Under the pieces are notes generated by a model. It was not told where the DNA came from. It was given only the letters and a program-made list of their open reading frames with translations, and did not search any database. A stretch of DNA of 64,000 nucleotides from contig CM031858.1 in assembly GCA_018697195.1 (NCBI GenBank), positions 110,597,556 through 110,661,555 on the forward strand, written 5' to 3'. Of the stretch, positions 23,301 through 37,155 are shown piece after piece. Position 1 is the stretch's first letter. Each line of letters begins with the position of its first letter. This stretch comes from Certhia americana (Eukaryota > Chordata > Aves > Passeriformes > Certhiidae). The position numbers were made by a program, and so were the translations under genes.

Positions 23301-26018
23301 GATTATCCACTGCGCAGCAAAAGTGCAACGTGAGCTTTCAGAGGCCACCAGTGCTGCTGGTTGAGCATGGACACATGGTTGAGCTACTCATACAGTTCAA
23401 TTAACTGTGATGCACAGTCTTTGGGGAAAGAGAAACTGTGTTCTACTAAAGGACTGTGTTCCTCTGCCCAAATGGAAAGGGATACCATTTATCTTTTCCT
23501 GTGGTCTTTAAGATAAACTTATTGTTCTTTAGTGAGGTTCTAGATAGTTGATTTTTGAATGTGATCACCCTGATGTGTTTTTATTTCCCACCAGGAATAA
23601 AGGAACATTAAAAAGCATATCTCAATGGAGGAATTCCATTTTAAGTGGACTAATGGTAGAAAGTGTCCTTACAAGTTAATTCTCTGTATAGCTCCTGATG
23701 TTCTTGTCTTAGATACCACCATAACTTGTATGTCACCATTCATATACTATTTCATAAGTTATACTCGTCATGTTCTTTATTTCTCTAGAGAATTTTAATA
23801 CATGAAATAATTTCACTAGCAAGGTATTCCACCACTAGTAAATGAAAGTTGTCTAAATATACAAGACAGATGCACAGTGCAAGACTGCACAGTGCACCAT
23901 AGTGTGTGCACAGTAGTGACTTCCTCCGTGCAAATTTAAATCACTTGTCCAGCAACGGCTGGCACCAGGCTGTAAGCAGCTTCAGACATGCAAGAGGCAG
24001 GATTAGGCCTGGTTGAATATGAGAATTGTGCCAGTGCCTTTGAGTTTTGGGAAAACTCCTGTGGGTGACAGCTTATTTCACAAAACACATGTGGCAATTC
24101 CTATGGAGAAATAAGTACAAATCCAGACAAAGGTGTTATGCAAAGGACAGAAGAGTCTTCAGCCACCATTTTCTGCCTTTCAGAGGAAGACAAGGGGAGA
24201 GAGGGCAGGAACTTTTTCCTTCCCTGTTGTACCAGCAGAGGGAAGCGACTTGTTAGGGCCCAGGCCTCATACAGAATTTTTTCCTCTCAGGACAGGCAGA
24301 CAACAAAGACAGACTTTTATTCTGACCTAGAGAACAGCACAGCATGACTTTTGCCTTGGGCCTTATGAAAAATTATTGATTGAGGCTTTGTTTTTTTAGT
24401 AGTCAATCTTAAGAATCCCCACCTTCTCTATTCACACCTCCCCACCCACTCCCAGCTCCCATTTTCCTTTAAAGGAAAGAAAATATCCCTTGGAAGACAG
24501 CACCAACTCCTTCAGCCTCTGACACAGAGGATAGGAGCAGAGAATATGAAAAGATCCTTTCCTTCCCTCTGTCACAGAGCTCTCAGCCTAAGATCACTCA
24601 GTTCACAGGACCATGGGCACAGGTTTGCTAAACCTCCTCTTTCCTAAGAGACATCATTTGGAACATGCCTGAAACCATAAGTGAAGCACTGCATAATGAA
24701 CTCCACAGCCTAGGATGCCAGAATTAGAGTCCGAAGAAAATAAAGGGAAAACTTCAGGGGAAATAAAGTAGAGATTATGTCATGTTTATTCTCACCTTGC
24801 TACAAAAACTCTCAAATCATGCTACATCACCCTCTCAAAGCCAATTTCTTTGCAGAGGCCAGCACCTTGCAGAAGATCATAGCTACTGATCACTTTTGTT
24901 GCTTCTTTGTTGACAGACAGTATTAATGGAGGAATCTGAATATCTGACTTTTCTTCCAAAAGAGAAACAACATAAACTGCAAGAAAAGAATGTCTTCTTT
25001 TGCCATCCCAAGAGTGATTTTGCCTGCAGGTGACGGTGCTGAATGAATCAATGTATTACTGAAACTGATGCGTGATGACAAAGGCATAGAAGTACTTACT
25101 GCTGAACCAGAAATATGCAAAACGAGAAATTCCTCCTTTGCAGTGTATTCCCCTTATTCAAAACAAGCCATGCTATGCCTCAGGCAGCTCCACTTTTATG
25201 ATCACAATCAAGCATTTTTCTCAGTACTTTTCATGCCTATGTGTACTGTCCCAAAGAAATTATCTCAGTAAGGAACTCCTGCAGGAATTTCTTTCCCCCC
25301 CTTGCCAAAATGCCATTTTCCAGTGACCATGATGGGCAACAGTTTCATCTGGGATAGATTAGCATTACTCCATTCAGTGCAGAAGGACTGTGGCACCAGA
25401 ACACCAATAGAGAAAATCTTTAAACTTATGAATCAAATGTTTAGGAAGTGCACAAGAAAAAGTGTGTGGGAGTACTGGAGCAATGCTGTGCCAGCTTTGC
25501 AGATTTATTACTACAATATCATCATGGTCAACATAATTAAACCTCCCACTATAGGTCTCCTCGTCTACTGCACTACAACTGGTATCACTCCCACCACTGC
25601 CAGCCTATTTGGTTGACACAAAACAGTTTTCTATACTCCTTACAGACCTGGGATATTGAGATGCAAACACTGAAAAAGGCCCTATGGGAAACTATGGGGT
25701 GCAACTTGGATTTTGACTGATTTTTTCATTTCTCTTCTGCTCCAGACTTTCTTTTAATATTACACATATCAGAGTGTTTGGCAGGAGGAATGGACCAAAG
25801 CACTTTATGTTAGATTCCAAATTAAATTCTTCTTGATTTAGAAAGAGATGATGGCCTAGACATGAAGCATTTGAGGTCAGTGCTGAATTAACTTCCTCAG
25901 TTTCAACTAACTAAAAATGTCTGTGTGTTCCACTTTGAAAAGGATAAAAAGTAAGCCTGGTGGAGATTCCATACTTTTGCTTCCACAGGTAAATTATAGT
26001 GAAATTTATAGATCTTCT

Positions 26019-26052
26019 AAAAAGAAAAAAAAAAAAAAAAAAGAAAAAAAAA
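26019..26052. repeat. A-rich low-complexity run
   Basis: An almost pure adenine tract interrupted by two G residues. It is possibly the decayed tail of a retroposed sequence, but no body is recognisable. Confidence 0.9.
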
Positions 26053-29000
26053 TCCACCCAAAACCCCCAAACACCAGGTTTCTTGTCTGTTAGAGAGTGA
26101 ACAATTACTTTTTTGCATTCACTTAATGAATGGTTCTTCTTTTTAAAGGTAGATTCAGATATTTTAAAGATATTTTACCCTGTGTTTCATACATTTGAAT
26201 ACTAATTATTTTATTTCAAATCTGCATTAAAACTTGAACACCATTTTTGTGGAAAACACAATTCTTTCTAGGAATTCAATGCAGGGTGTCTCTTTATGAA
26301 CACTATCTCAGGTAAAACTTAACTTTAACAGTTTAAAAAAAATTCTTAAAAATAAATTATGTTTTAAAAACCCATACAAACCTGACCTCCACAATCTGTC
26401 CCCAACTATTTAGAAGAAAGAGAATATTTTGCTACTGAAGAAGACTTGCTCCAATTTTTTTAATAGAACTTGGCACACACCCTTTAACTTCAGCACTGTG
26501 AGGGTTCTGTATTTTGAAAGATTGAGTAAATAAGAAGTGATGTTTGGGGCATGGCCTTTTGACTCCATAATCATCAAACCAAAGTAGCATATGCCATTGG
26601 AAGAAACAAAGAAATGAACTTTGACTGCCCTTTGGAGGATGCACTTTCTGATTTGCTTTATTAATGGAAACAGTAAAACTGAAGCTTAATATGAAATACC
26701 ATGAGTAATAAGCATGAAATATGTGTACTGCAGTGCAAATCTGTTCCCCAAATATTCTCATTTCAGGGGAGAATTCTTTTGGCACAATGCCTGTGCTGCT
26801 GGCCATGGCCTGTTTGGTTGCCTTGTCCTGTGCCTAGCCTCTTTAGCAGCTGGTGCTGCTCTCAGGCACTGCATTCAGCTCCTGCTCCCACAGCTTATTA
26901 GAGGTTTAATTTTTTTCTTAGAAAAATATGTTTCTAAATTTAGTTTAGGACATCAAGCCAGTTGCTGAATCACAAACATGTTCCTGCTACCAAACATAAG
27001 CAGTCTGTGCATCCACTTCTGCATGTATCTTCTGTGGGCAGAACTGCATTTTCTAATTGAGGAATACTTCTGAATCAACATTGTGCAGCTGATGTTTGGA
27101 ATTTAGGAGTAATTTATGTCTCTCTAAAATCTTTTAAATCTTACTAATTCAATAACCAAACCCAGAATTTGCCTCTCTTGAAAAATAAGGTTTTGCTCAT
27201 GCACACTGGCTTTGCATTGATTTCATTAGACTGGCCCAAACTCTGCATGATAATAGGGATTTACAAACCAGAAACATTATTCCCTCCCTGTGCTGTGGGC
27301 AGGAGGGTTTGTGCAATGAAGTCATTAGCTAAACACAGGGAAAGAAAGACATACTCGTATCTATGATAGAAACATCTGACAGGCAAGAAAATGCTTCACA
27401 TTTACTATGTTCTTGCCATATGAAAGGAAGGGAGGAGTATAAAGGTCTCTACTCCTGGCTTTTAGGGCTGGAGCAGGAAGAACAGAAGTCCTGACTCTAA
27501 AACCTCCATCTTCAGACCTGAATAGAGAACTCTTATATCTACATTTCCACTGGCCTTTCCTTTTCTGCCTCCTTGACATAAAATGGATGCTAAAGACACC
27601 TGGAAGAAAGCTGTTCCCAACCCTGTTCATTCTCATACCACCTATGGTAGGAAAGTGGATAAGATTGCTCTGAAGTTCCTGTCCAAGAAAACAACACATT
27701 TCATTTTTGAGCCTTCAGCTTTATCAACCACCAGAACAGAAAACTTACAATGACATCAATTTTACTTCACATTCAAGATCTTATTGCAGCTCAGGGTGTC
27801 TTAAAGTATATTCTGAAATCAGCAGCTTGAAATTCAACTACCCATGCTCAGCACAAAGACCCTGGAAAAATACAGCATTTTCTAATTTAACGATCTCAAT
27901 GTTGAGGTGAAAAATTAGCTGTCCACCTTGGGGCTTCACTGAAAATCCAAGGCATGAAATTATTTGCAATTGCATGCCTTTCACATTATTCCTTTCTATT
28001 GCATGTAGCAAATTTAATGTAGATTGGTCTGGAGTGTGGAGGGAGAGGGGCTGCCCTGTGATACTCGACATCCTCTCCAGCTGCATCTGCTAATGACAGA
28101 GCCCTATCCAGCACTACTGAAACCAGGAATTTTGCCACTGACTTGAAAGGCAACAGGATTTAAAATTACAATGCATACCACTTATTTTCTTCCCCTTGAC
28201 AATGTGGCCAGTGCATTCTGGGTAGGAAGCTAAGCTTCCCAATACTTGTACATAATTTGATCTCCGGACAATAATCCACATGCAGCTAAACAGTGCTTGC
28301 ATAACATTTTTTTGCCTCAGTGGTTAAGGCATATCATTTGGAACCACAAACACAAGCCAAAGACCAACCTAGAAGTTAAATTATCACTAGGTGGGGAAAT
28401 GATAGAAGTGAACCAGGCCTGAAATGCAAACTGGAGTATGGGTATCCAAGGACATTACATTAGTGATCATTTTGAAAGTAGATAAAAAAGGATAAAGTAC
28501 TGAAGTACAGAAGTCATTCTCATCCCTATTAACTACCAAATCACAAAGAGTTGTCTTAACACAAAAAGCTATTATTAATAAAGCTTCTGTAGTGTAAGAG
28601 GCATTGAGCTCTTTGTAAGTGAAGTGACATTTGCCTCTTGTGGATTTTGGGATTCCAATTTCTATTTGTTTGCTTTATGCTAAGTGAACCATCTGCTTCC
28701 TTTTGCTCTTTTCTAAGACTCCACAAGCCTCCCATTCTGAAGCAAAAATCACTTTGAGCTGGCATTTTTCAGGTCTGACGTAAGTATAGAGCAGAGGTAG
28801 GACATGGCCCTATCCCACTGCACAGCTGCCACTCGGATGAAGTGCCTTCTTTCTTCCATCCTCTAGAGCAAATTAGGCTCCATGAAACCCAAAGGGAAGG
28901 GAAATCCTCATGCTTTCTCCTCCACCTCTTAGAAGGATGTACAGTTGATATGCTCTTCCTGCATACTGAATAGCTGTGACAAGGACTCCATCACCCTGAC

Positions 29001-30153
29001 ACAAAACCACTTCTTTGTGCTCCCTCTGCATTTGCAGCTTTCTGCCACAGCAGCACTGCCTCAGCAGGGCATCATCCAGCATCAGCTGGGAGATATTTTT
29101 ACATAACTCCCTTTTCTGTAACCAGTGCTGTCCAAATCTTCCCTATAGAATATATTCTCCTATATTGCCACTATACAATATAAATAGCATAATATAGAGA
29201 GCATTTAAAACACTACAGTTTTTTCCTTCCTCCTGGGAGCTGTATTGATCAGCAAAGAGACCAACATACAATCAGGGACACAAATGTATATCTTTCTTCT
29301 TTCTTTCTTTGTCTCTGAAGGGCAATACATGAAAAAATTCCTCAGTGTCAAGATTTAGAAGCTGGGAATGAACTGCAAATTCTCTCTGTCCTCCAGATAC
29401 AAAAGTTTAAAAGTCTCTTACCCATCACTGCTGAAAGCCAGATACAGTGATCTTGCAATAAAGGTCCATGCCCTCGCTGCAATTTAGATTTTTAATTCAT
29501 TTCTTCCAAAGCAGTTTCACAATTACCTGTAATTTGTCCACCAGTAATTTCCTTCCTTCTTAATCAAACCACAAACTGCTCCTGGTCTGCAGCAGCCAAG
29601 CATTATTTTTGTTAATAAAATGGTGCTTGAGGAGTCTTTCTTTATGTCAAACCCGCTCTTACATGCAGCAAAACAACTCTAGAAATTGTATGGAGGCAGA
29701 TAAGTAGCATCTCCTTACAAACATCAATTTCTTTAAAAATTTAGGAATTAGATATAAATAGAAAGAAACACCATAGCAGTGATTTCCTAGTGGCAGTACA
29801 TGTGCACTTTTATTAATATTCAGATGTATTGCATCAGCACAGAACCTGTTTCCAGTTCTGCAACCAGAACTTGTACCAATCTGCTCTATTCAGGCTGCTG
29901 CTATGACAACTATCCAAAGTCAAATGTTAGGTCAGCTCCCAGCAAATGTGTCTAGGCCATAATTCATTTGTCAGAAACCTAACAGCCACCTATTCCTACT
30001 CCTCTAACATATAAAAGCAATATTGTTAAAATTGCTAAATGTTACGATATCCTTAACAGCCTATTCACTGAAAACTTAAGATTTTCCATGCTTTTATCGC
30101 CCAAAACAAATATGTCTGAGAAGGATGTGTTTAAAGTGCCTATTTGCAAACTT

Positions 30154-30570
30154 ATCACAGAATCACAGAATAAGCTGAGTTGTAAGGGACCCATCAGGAT
30201 CATGGAGTTCAAGTCCTGGCCCTGTACAGTCTCTAAAAGTCCAAGAGTCTCACCACGTACCCAAGAGCATTGTCCAAACACCTCTTTAACTCAGACAGGC
30301 TTGGTGCTGTGACCACTTTCCTGAGGAGCCAGTTCCAGTCCCCAGACACTCTCTGGGTGAAGAACTTTTTCTATAATATCCAACCTAGACATCCACGGAT
30401 GCAACTTCAGGCCATTCCCTCAGGTCCTGTCACTGATCACACAGAGAAGAAATCAGTGTCTGCCCCTCCTCTTGCTCTTGTAAGGAATTGGTAACTGCAA
30501 TGAGGTCTCCCCTCAGTCTCCTCTTCCAGCCTGAACAGATCAAGTGACCTCAGTGACCTCATACAGTTTG
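30154..30570 (-). mobile_element. CR1 LINE 3' fragment (minus orientation)
   Basis: It begins at the left with ATCACAGAATCACAGAAT, the reverse complement of the CR1 terminal octamer repeat. It then runs through typical CR1 3' sequence: a GGGACCCATCAGGATCATGGAG-like block split by changes, the CTTGGTGCTGTGACCACTT segment, and CTCCCCTCAGTCTCCTCTTC. It is truncated at its 5' end near 30570, as nearly all CR1 copies are. The open frames across it are not intact CR1 protein. Confidence 0.92.
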
Positions 30571-32264
30571 GGATCATTAATTTTTTTCTTCCTTGGGAGT
30601 TAACTGTTATCTTTCCCTCCATCACAATTATTACTGATAATTCATTTGGCTGGTAACAAGTCACGGCATAGAAAAAAATTACAGCTGTCATCTCAATGAG
30701 AGATTTCCTTAAAAATGCATTTTGTGTTTATTTCAAAGAATAGTTTCATAGCTTCATAGTGCATAATACCCTGTGAACACAGACTCACCTTTGTCAACTT
30801 AAAAAGCTCAAATAAACAGAATTCTTTTCTTAACTGATGTTAGCACATCAAGTGAGTTGCATTGTACAGTGAATGGATGAGGACACCTTTATCAGACTAT
30901 AAACTTGTCTGACTCCTTCTATTTTCATGTAATCTCTGGAATGAAAGGAAACTGTACCTTTTAAGCTCATATTTTTTAAAAAATGAAATGCAAAATAACT
31001 TTTTCTTAGAGTGCATATTATATAAAATACTGACAGACAAGCATTCTGTGAAGATATTACTAATTTAAAAAGCACCAGCTCTGACTGAGAAATGTCTTTG
31101 TTAGGATGGGAAATATGTAAGATAACAATAATTTTCATTTTCCTGTGAGCTGAAGTTTTTCTTGGGCTCAACTTGTCATTTGCTGTGTATCTACAATAGA
31201 ATCACATACTGCATGTCCAAACACTTGGGGCATAAGGATGAAAGAAGTGTATGTAGCTCCCTCCTTTGGCTGATCAAAAAACTGTACATGCTATTGCAGC
31301 CTTTCCATGGCATTAGTCACTGAAGTGGAGTCAAATGGCTAAAATGGCATGGATTGAGTCCAGGAGAGCATCCAGGCCACTGGCTTTGCAGTCATATGTG
31401 ACCACTATTCTATCTGCAAATATAACAATGTATTCCCAAAGGTCCAGACTCCTAACTGGTACAAATCATCATGTTGTGAATGAAGCAACATCAATTTTCT
31501 AAATGATCTGGCTAACTATACATGACATCTCCATAAAAAGGTTCATATACTTCTACAGTCATATTACTCTATGATTCAGTTCTTCTTCTCCTTTCCCATA
31601 TTCATCCTCCCTTCTCATTCCCAAGCGCTGACATTTTGTATTGATTGCCAAAAAGTACTTATTTCATTTAGAGAAAAATGCTCATTCATAAATTTTGCGA
31701 CACAACAGCACACAAAAAGTATAAATTCTAAACAAAAAACAGTTTAACAAAATGCAGCTGTTACAAAAAAAACCACTTGTGTTCAATTAATTTTTTTTTC
31801 CCTACTATCATTCTTTTGTGTTTTCCACAGACAGATTCCACCGGTTCATCTTCTTTAGGGAAAATAAAGAGGCAAGTCCTATCACATACTGATGTAAATA
31901 AATTACTGTTTACCCTTACATCTTTCCTTGAAGACTTTTCATTGATTTTTGGTTCTTTTTTATTTCAGATAAAACAGTAGCGACACTAATCCACCTCTAC
32001 TTTCTCCAGGGTCCCATAGCCAGCCCTGCTCCACACTGTTTCATGTTGAGTTTTTTACAAAGACTACAGCACACACATATATCTGGAAGAAGCAGAGAAC
32101 GACAATGGTTTTGCTCTTAGAAGAAAACTTCCATTTCTGTGATCAACAACAAATTGACCCACTTGACCAAGGTCTCTGGAGGCCATAAAGCAGATGTCCT
32201 GCCCCTCTGCTCACTATCCAGAACATAATGACAGGATGACTTTTCCCAGATTCTTCTACTTATT

Positions 32265-32340
32265 TAACCATTCTTCTTTTGCCCAACCAAGACATAATTT
32301 GGTTTGTAAAGTGAAGACCATGGCAAAAGAAGAATGGTTA
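32265..32340. repeat. Perfect 19-bp inverted repeat (76-bp hairpin)
   Basis: TAACCATTCTTCTTTTGCC at 32265-32283 is exactly reverse-complementary to 32322-32340. The 38-nt loop contains a second small stem (AACCAA at 32285-32290 with TTGGTT at 32299-32304). The outermost bases are TA on both sides. This could be a tiny MITE-like element with terminal inverted repeats and TA flanks, or a transcribed hairpin of pre-miRNA size within the NOL4 intron. The perfect outer stem is seen directly; any function is inference. Confidence 0.9.
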
Positions 32341-33869
32341 TATTGTTCACCATATGCAATGAATACATGTGAGTAGGCCTGTATTTTAGCTCTACTTATT
32401 TTGTTTCATGACTCCCTTGTTCATTTGTAGTTCAGAACTTCCACTTAATGCAACTGCTTCATACCAAATATTGCTAGGGTTGTAATAAGGATCTTGAAGG
32501 ATTATCCCAGGAGGACATCCAAAGCAACACAGAAAATCTTAAGGATTCAGATAATGCCTCTTCTATATCTAACTGAAGCAAATCATGTAAGGTTGATTCA
32601 AGTATTTTTTCTACATTTTTCATCAACTGTGATAAAAAATGTCTTTAAAATTCAAAAGTTACTCTTTTTTAGATACTCTTTGAGTACCCCAACTCAACAG
32701 AGGTGATTTGTAGAGACACACAAAAGCTCTGCATTTCCTCTGTACCAAATGCCTGATCTGGTCTGTGAAAGACCAACCAAACCTAGCCCAGTGTCACAAA
32801 CATTCCAGTTTGTGGAATGTAAATACCAGTAAACCTAGACAATTTCAACATACAAATCTACAAAAATTGTGCAACAGAATAAATTATTTTTGGTACCAGG
32901 CAGAATTTAAAAGTGGAAGTGACAGGATTCTTCAGTTGGGTAATAGGTATCAAATATATAACTTCTCAACATTAAAGCTTGATCTCGAGATAATGAAAAT
33001 GCACTGGAGCTTAAGAAAGCACTTGAGTAAAATCTAAAATGGTCAGACAGCCAAAGCATTACAGTCTGAGCTACCACGGCCTAGTAAATACATTTATATT
33101 TTTTAAACAGAAGCCTCACAAACTGACAATGCTTTTATTGTTGCAGTTCCCAACAACTATGGGAAATTACTAGTTTCCTGAAAGACAAGAAAACATTGAT
33201 TTTCCCATTTAGAAATAAATTCCTGGCATGAAAAAAAAAGCAATATTGAAAATAAGTCAGTGACGCCAGCAAGACCAGATTTCATTAACTTATTTTTTTA
33301 AATTGGTTTTTTGCTGGCAGAAATTTTCAGCTTTGAGTTAGGAAATACAAAGATCATGTACGTCAAACTTTAAACACAGGTTGAAGGATGGTTTCTTCCT
33401 TATTCAGACTTTATCACTCTTAACGCTGTTCCCAGATCAGGGCTAAATTAACCACTGCAGCTATCAGGAATACTTTTAGAAAGTAATCCATAAGATGAAG
33501 AATTTTTGTGTGAAGAGACACACCCACATAAGGAGAGGTTTCTTCCAAAGACAAAACAAATGGGCACATAGAATTGTAGGTATATTAACCCAATCCTTCA
33601 CATTTAATACTTGTGACAGAAACATCAAATACTTATGAGCATGGCCAACACTGCAAGATACTCAGAACTTCCTGCTCAAGGCCTGTGCTGTGTCAGGGAC
33701 AGAAGGAAAACCGGAGAAGAAAAGGAAAGAGCAAAAACAAGAGAAGAAAAGGAGTTCAGGAGGCTGCAAAGTTTTATTTTAGATTCATGACTGAGCATAA
33801 CACTCACTGTATTCTTAATTAATTCATGGTTTATGGGTGATATTATGAAAAAGGTGGGGATAAAAATTA

Positions 33870-33982
33870 CAGAATCACAGAACCACGGAATCAATTATGT
33901 TGGAAGAGACCTCTGATATCATCAAGTCCAACCTATCACAAGAGCATCCCCACATCAATTAAACCATTAGACACATCTTACT
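33870..33982 (-). mobile_element. CR1 LINE short 3' fragment (minus orientation)
   Basis: It starts with CAGAATCACAGAACCACGGA and continues with TTGGAAGAGACCTCTGATAT and CATCAAGTCCAACCTATCAC, the usual reverse-complement CR1 3' end. Only about 110 bp remain. Confidence 0.92.
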
Positions 33983-36576
33983 TTGAGGCAGATCACCTGT
34001 CTGGAACACAAAAGGCAGAACTTCTCTGTACTGCATGCAAGAATAAAGCAGCCTTAATGCAATGCTTTCCATTCAGCTCTGAGGGGAAGTGCTGAATGAG
34101 TGCTTTTGCCAGATTCTCTTGACAATCTAATTTCCAGGACTGTCGAAACTTGCTTTCAATTAGAAAATCTCTTGATATAATTTATGAAGTGGTAATTTTC
34201 ACCATCAAAATCTTATCTTATTTCCCTTTTCTTCCTCCCAAATTTTCACTGACGTCCTCAAAGCTTGAGTCTACCCAATGGTATAACACTCAATTTTGGA
34301 AAGCAAGGCTTTGTTTTGGTTTGGTTTTTTTTTAAGATCTATGGAACGGTAAAACAACATGATGAATGGAACTTTTCCAATCTTTCTCTGTTTAAGAAAA
34401 AAAAAATCTAATGAAAATATAACATTTTAGATATATGTAAGAAAAATGAAGGAAATTTAATAGTTAAAAGGAAAAATTAGAAAGAGAAGCAGAATAGAAC
34501 CCTTTCACCTATAAGTCACACTCTCTGGATGTAAGGATACAGATCTAGTTCCCCTCTCAGCATATGAACTGAGCACACTATTGCCCATTAAATACCACAC
34601 TAAGAAATATTCTGGAATGCTGTGTTCTCAGTCTACTTCGTTAACTTCACATCCTCAGAATAAACAGTTAAATTTCAATGGAAATGGGGCTAAACCTAAA
34701 GTTTTCTACTTCTCTAATGACTTATCTATTCCAGCCTGAAGGGTAAATTTCTCACTAAGTTTTATGAAGCTACCTAACACACGCTGCCATATTTTTTTCC
34801 AGCATGTTCAGCATATCCACACAGCATATCTGTCCTGAATTCACAAGTAGTTTTTGCAAGCACCAAAGCTACACCAGCTCAGCTAATTTACTGCTTGCTG
34901 AATCAAATGGTTGATGCTATTTGCAACTCCACTGTGTTCTCAGAACTCACTGGCAAAAAGGGGGAAGAGCTGAAGGAAACAGAACCCAACACCCCTTGTC
35001 CATAGGCAGCTTTGCTACTTTAACATCACACTTGCAATTAAGGGGATCAGTTGGGAGATATTCTGACTACGGATTTTTAATTCTGTTATGAAAAGTAAAG
35101 AAATGCCTCTCCCCCCAAAGACGTTACCAAATCCTTCTGTGATAGCAATACTACAAATAAAAGAAAAAAAAAATCATATTAATGTTTCTTTGAGTTCTGA
35201 CTACAGTTTAAATATTGATTTTTGTTTCAACAGGTCTCTGCTCCCTGAAGAGCATTATGGGATTCTCATTTAAATCACTTGAAAAGTCTGCCTCACCCTG
35301 GCTGGACCAAGGAATTGAGCCATTAGTTTTGTGCAATGAAAGCAACTGATGTTTATGAAAGTAATTCCTAGTTCCCCTTGGGCTAAGAGCACATTGACTT
35401 TGTAGCTTTGCTTTTTATTATTACAGAAAAATCAGAGAGCAAATGAGAGAATATAAAACCTACATGATCTGAATGAGCACTGCTTCTAAACTAAATTATA
35501 TTTAATATTACAGTGCTTTGACATCCCATGTGATTTGTAAATCTTAAGGCAAATGTAGCACAATAATGAAAATACTAGCAAAAAATGTCACAGCAAAAGG
35601 AAATAGCAACATAAATTCTCAGATCCTAAACTATAAATTTTATAAGTATAGCAGTAGTAATCCTTTATACAGTTAGGGCATGACCTGAAAGAACTCAATG
35701 GACTATGCATAAAAGGAAAATGTTCTTTTAAAAAATGTTCTATTCCACAAAAACAAAAGTTCATCTGCCATGACAAAAGCACATTTTGGAACACAGAAGA
35801 TATCACTACAATTTTCACTTTGTTATAATCATGAAGAGAAACAAAACATAATACTCTTTGTAATAAGAATGTTAGACATTCACTGTATCTGTGGAGTGAG
35901 TAAATAATCAAATCCTGGAATGAACTACCAGTTGGATTTTAAAAAACTAAAAGAAAACATGCAATTTCCAGAAAATTAAAGGTAATAAAATTGTAGCATG
36001 CACTACAAAAGGTGAATAATCACACAAGAAAAAACAAATATATTAGTTTTAAAAACTCACTAATAAGTTAATTGACAGCATTTTGTTATACAACACATTA
36101 ACTTCTCTGTTTCAGGAAAATAGGTTTTCTCAGTCAGTAACACTATTTCACCTTATATTTAAATCCATACACTTTTTGGAAGAGAATATGTGCACCAAAA
36201 AAATATTCTTTCATAGACACATGCACCATTTCTGATATTTATGCACATTATATCCACTCTATGTTCTGTTCTTTTTGATTCTAGTATAGAGATTACACAT
36301 TATGCTCTGAAAATCTACAGTCATCAAAAAGTAAATATATGGCTTTATCCAGCTGGACATTACAAATATATTAGACACCCTCACACAGCTTATGTAAATA
36401 TAGACAAAGACATGCTTGTGTATTCATTAAAAAAAAATACAGCTTTTGTATTTTAATTAATCTTGCTAGCAAGAAGCATATAAGGCACTGCACCACCCTT
36501 CTGCATGGCATCCTATGCAAATGAGTCCAGTGCATTTATAAATATGGATGTGATAGACCCCCAAACAACACAGTAC

Positions 36577-36690
36577 CTGCTGTCTATCCAACCGCATCCT
36601 TTTTGCAGCATTTCTGCTTTCACTCTCACAGGCGGAAGCCAGGATACTCTCTGCAACTGCTGAAGTAAGGTGTGAGGGAATAGGTCGTGA
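36577..36690 (-). CDS. NOL4: NOL4 coding exon, 38 residues
   Basis: The acceptor is CTTTCATAG right of 36690; the exon is 114 bp, phase 0 at both ends. It encodes [20 protein letters not shown] then [18 protein letters not shown]. The Ser-Arg-Pro-Ile start and [11 protein letters not shown] end are characteristic of NOL4, and the KRMRLDR cluster adds a basic patch that may help nuclear localisation. The donor is CAG/GTACTG, which departs from consensus at intron positions +4 and +5, so it is weaker than the other donors in this gene. Being a multiple of three, the exon could be skipped without frameshift. A longer minus-strand open frame extends past both splice sites and is not the real exon limit. 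Confidence 0.96.
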
Positions 36691-37089
36691 CTATGAAAGA
36701 GAAAAAGAGACACAGAAATTATTCCTAACATAATCCACAACATCCTTTCTCAAAGCACACCATACCATCACCTAGGCAGGAAAGTCCGCTCATTGAAATG
36801 CAGTTTATACCAACAAAACAGGGAAATGGAACTTGCAGAAATGAAAAATGAAACTAGTTAGATGTTAAAGCTGCAGCTGATCCACAGATCCACGAGAAGC
36901 CCTTTCCCCCCACAGCTCTATTGTCCAGTGTGTTTAGTCTGGCTCATTAAGCTGTACTTTGAACAGACAGTGGCATATTCTCTGCGTTCCAGCAGCACCC
37001 TGGCCGTCTGATTCTTGTTAAGAAAACTGAAAGGCTTTTTATCCTGTGCAGCATGTGACAGAGATGAGTAGTGTTTTTTATAGTCATAC

Positions 37090-37095
37090 AAAAAA

Positions 37096-37126
<31 letters not shown>

Positions 37127-37155
37127 CCAAAAAACAAAACCAAACAAAAAAACCC
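37090..37155. repeat. A-rich low-complexity tract
   Basis: Long adenine runs grade into CAAAA/AACC units. It creates poly-Phe artefact frames on the minus strand, which I do not annotate. Confidence 0.93.

Larger units (their letters stand above)
14187..36576 (-). other. NOL4: NOL4 large intron (22.4 kb)
   Basis: This is non-coding and AT-rich, bounded by the GTACTG donor left of 36577 and the acceptor at 14187. It contains two CR1 tails (30.2-30.6 kb and 33.9 kb), a GC-rich patch near 16.2-17.0 kb, a pyrimidine-rich stretch near 19.7-20.3 kb, an A-rich run near 26.0 kb, a (TTTC)-like tract near 29.29-29.31 kb, and a strong inverted repeat at 32265-32340. No open frame in it has a recognisable protein or splice-consistent structure. 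Confidence 0.85.
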
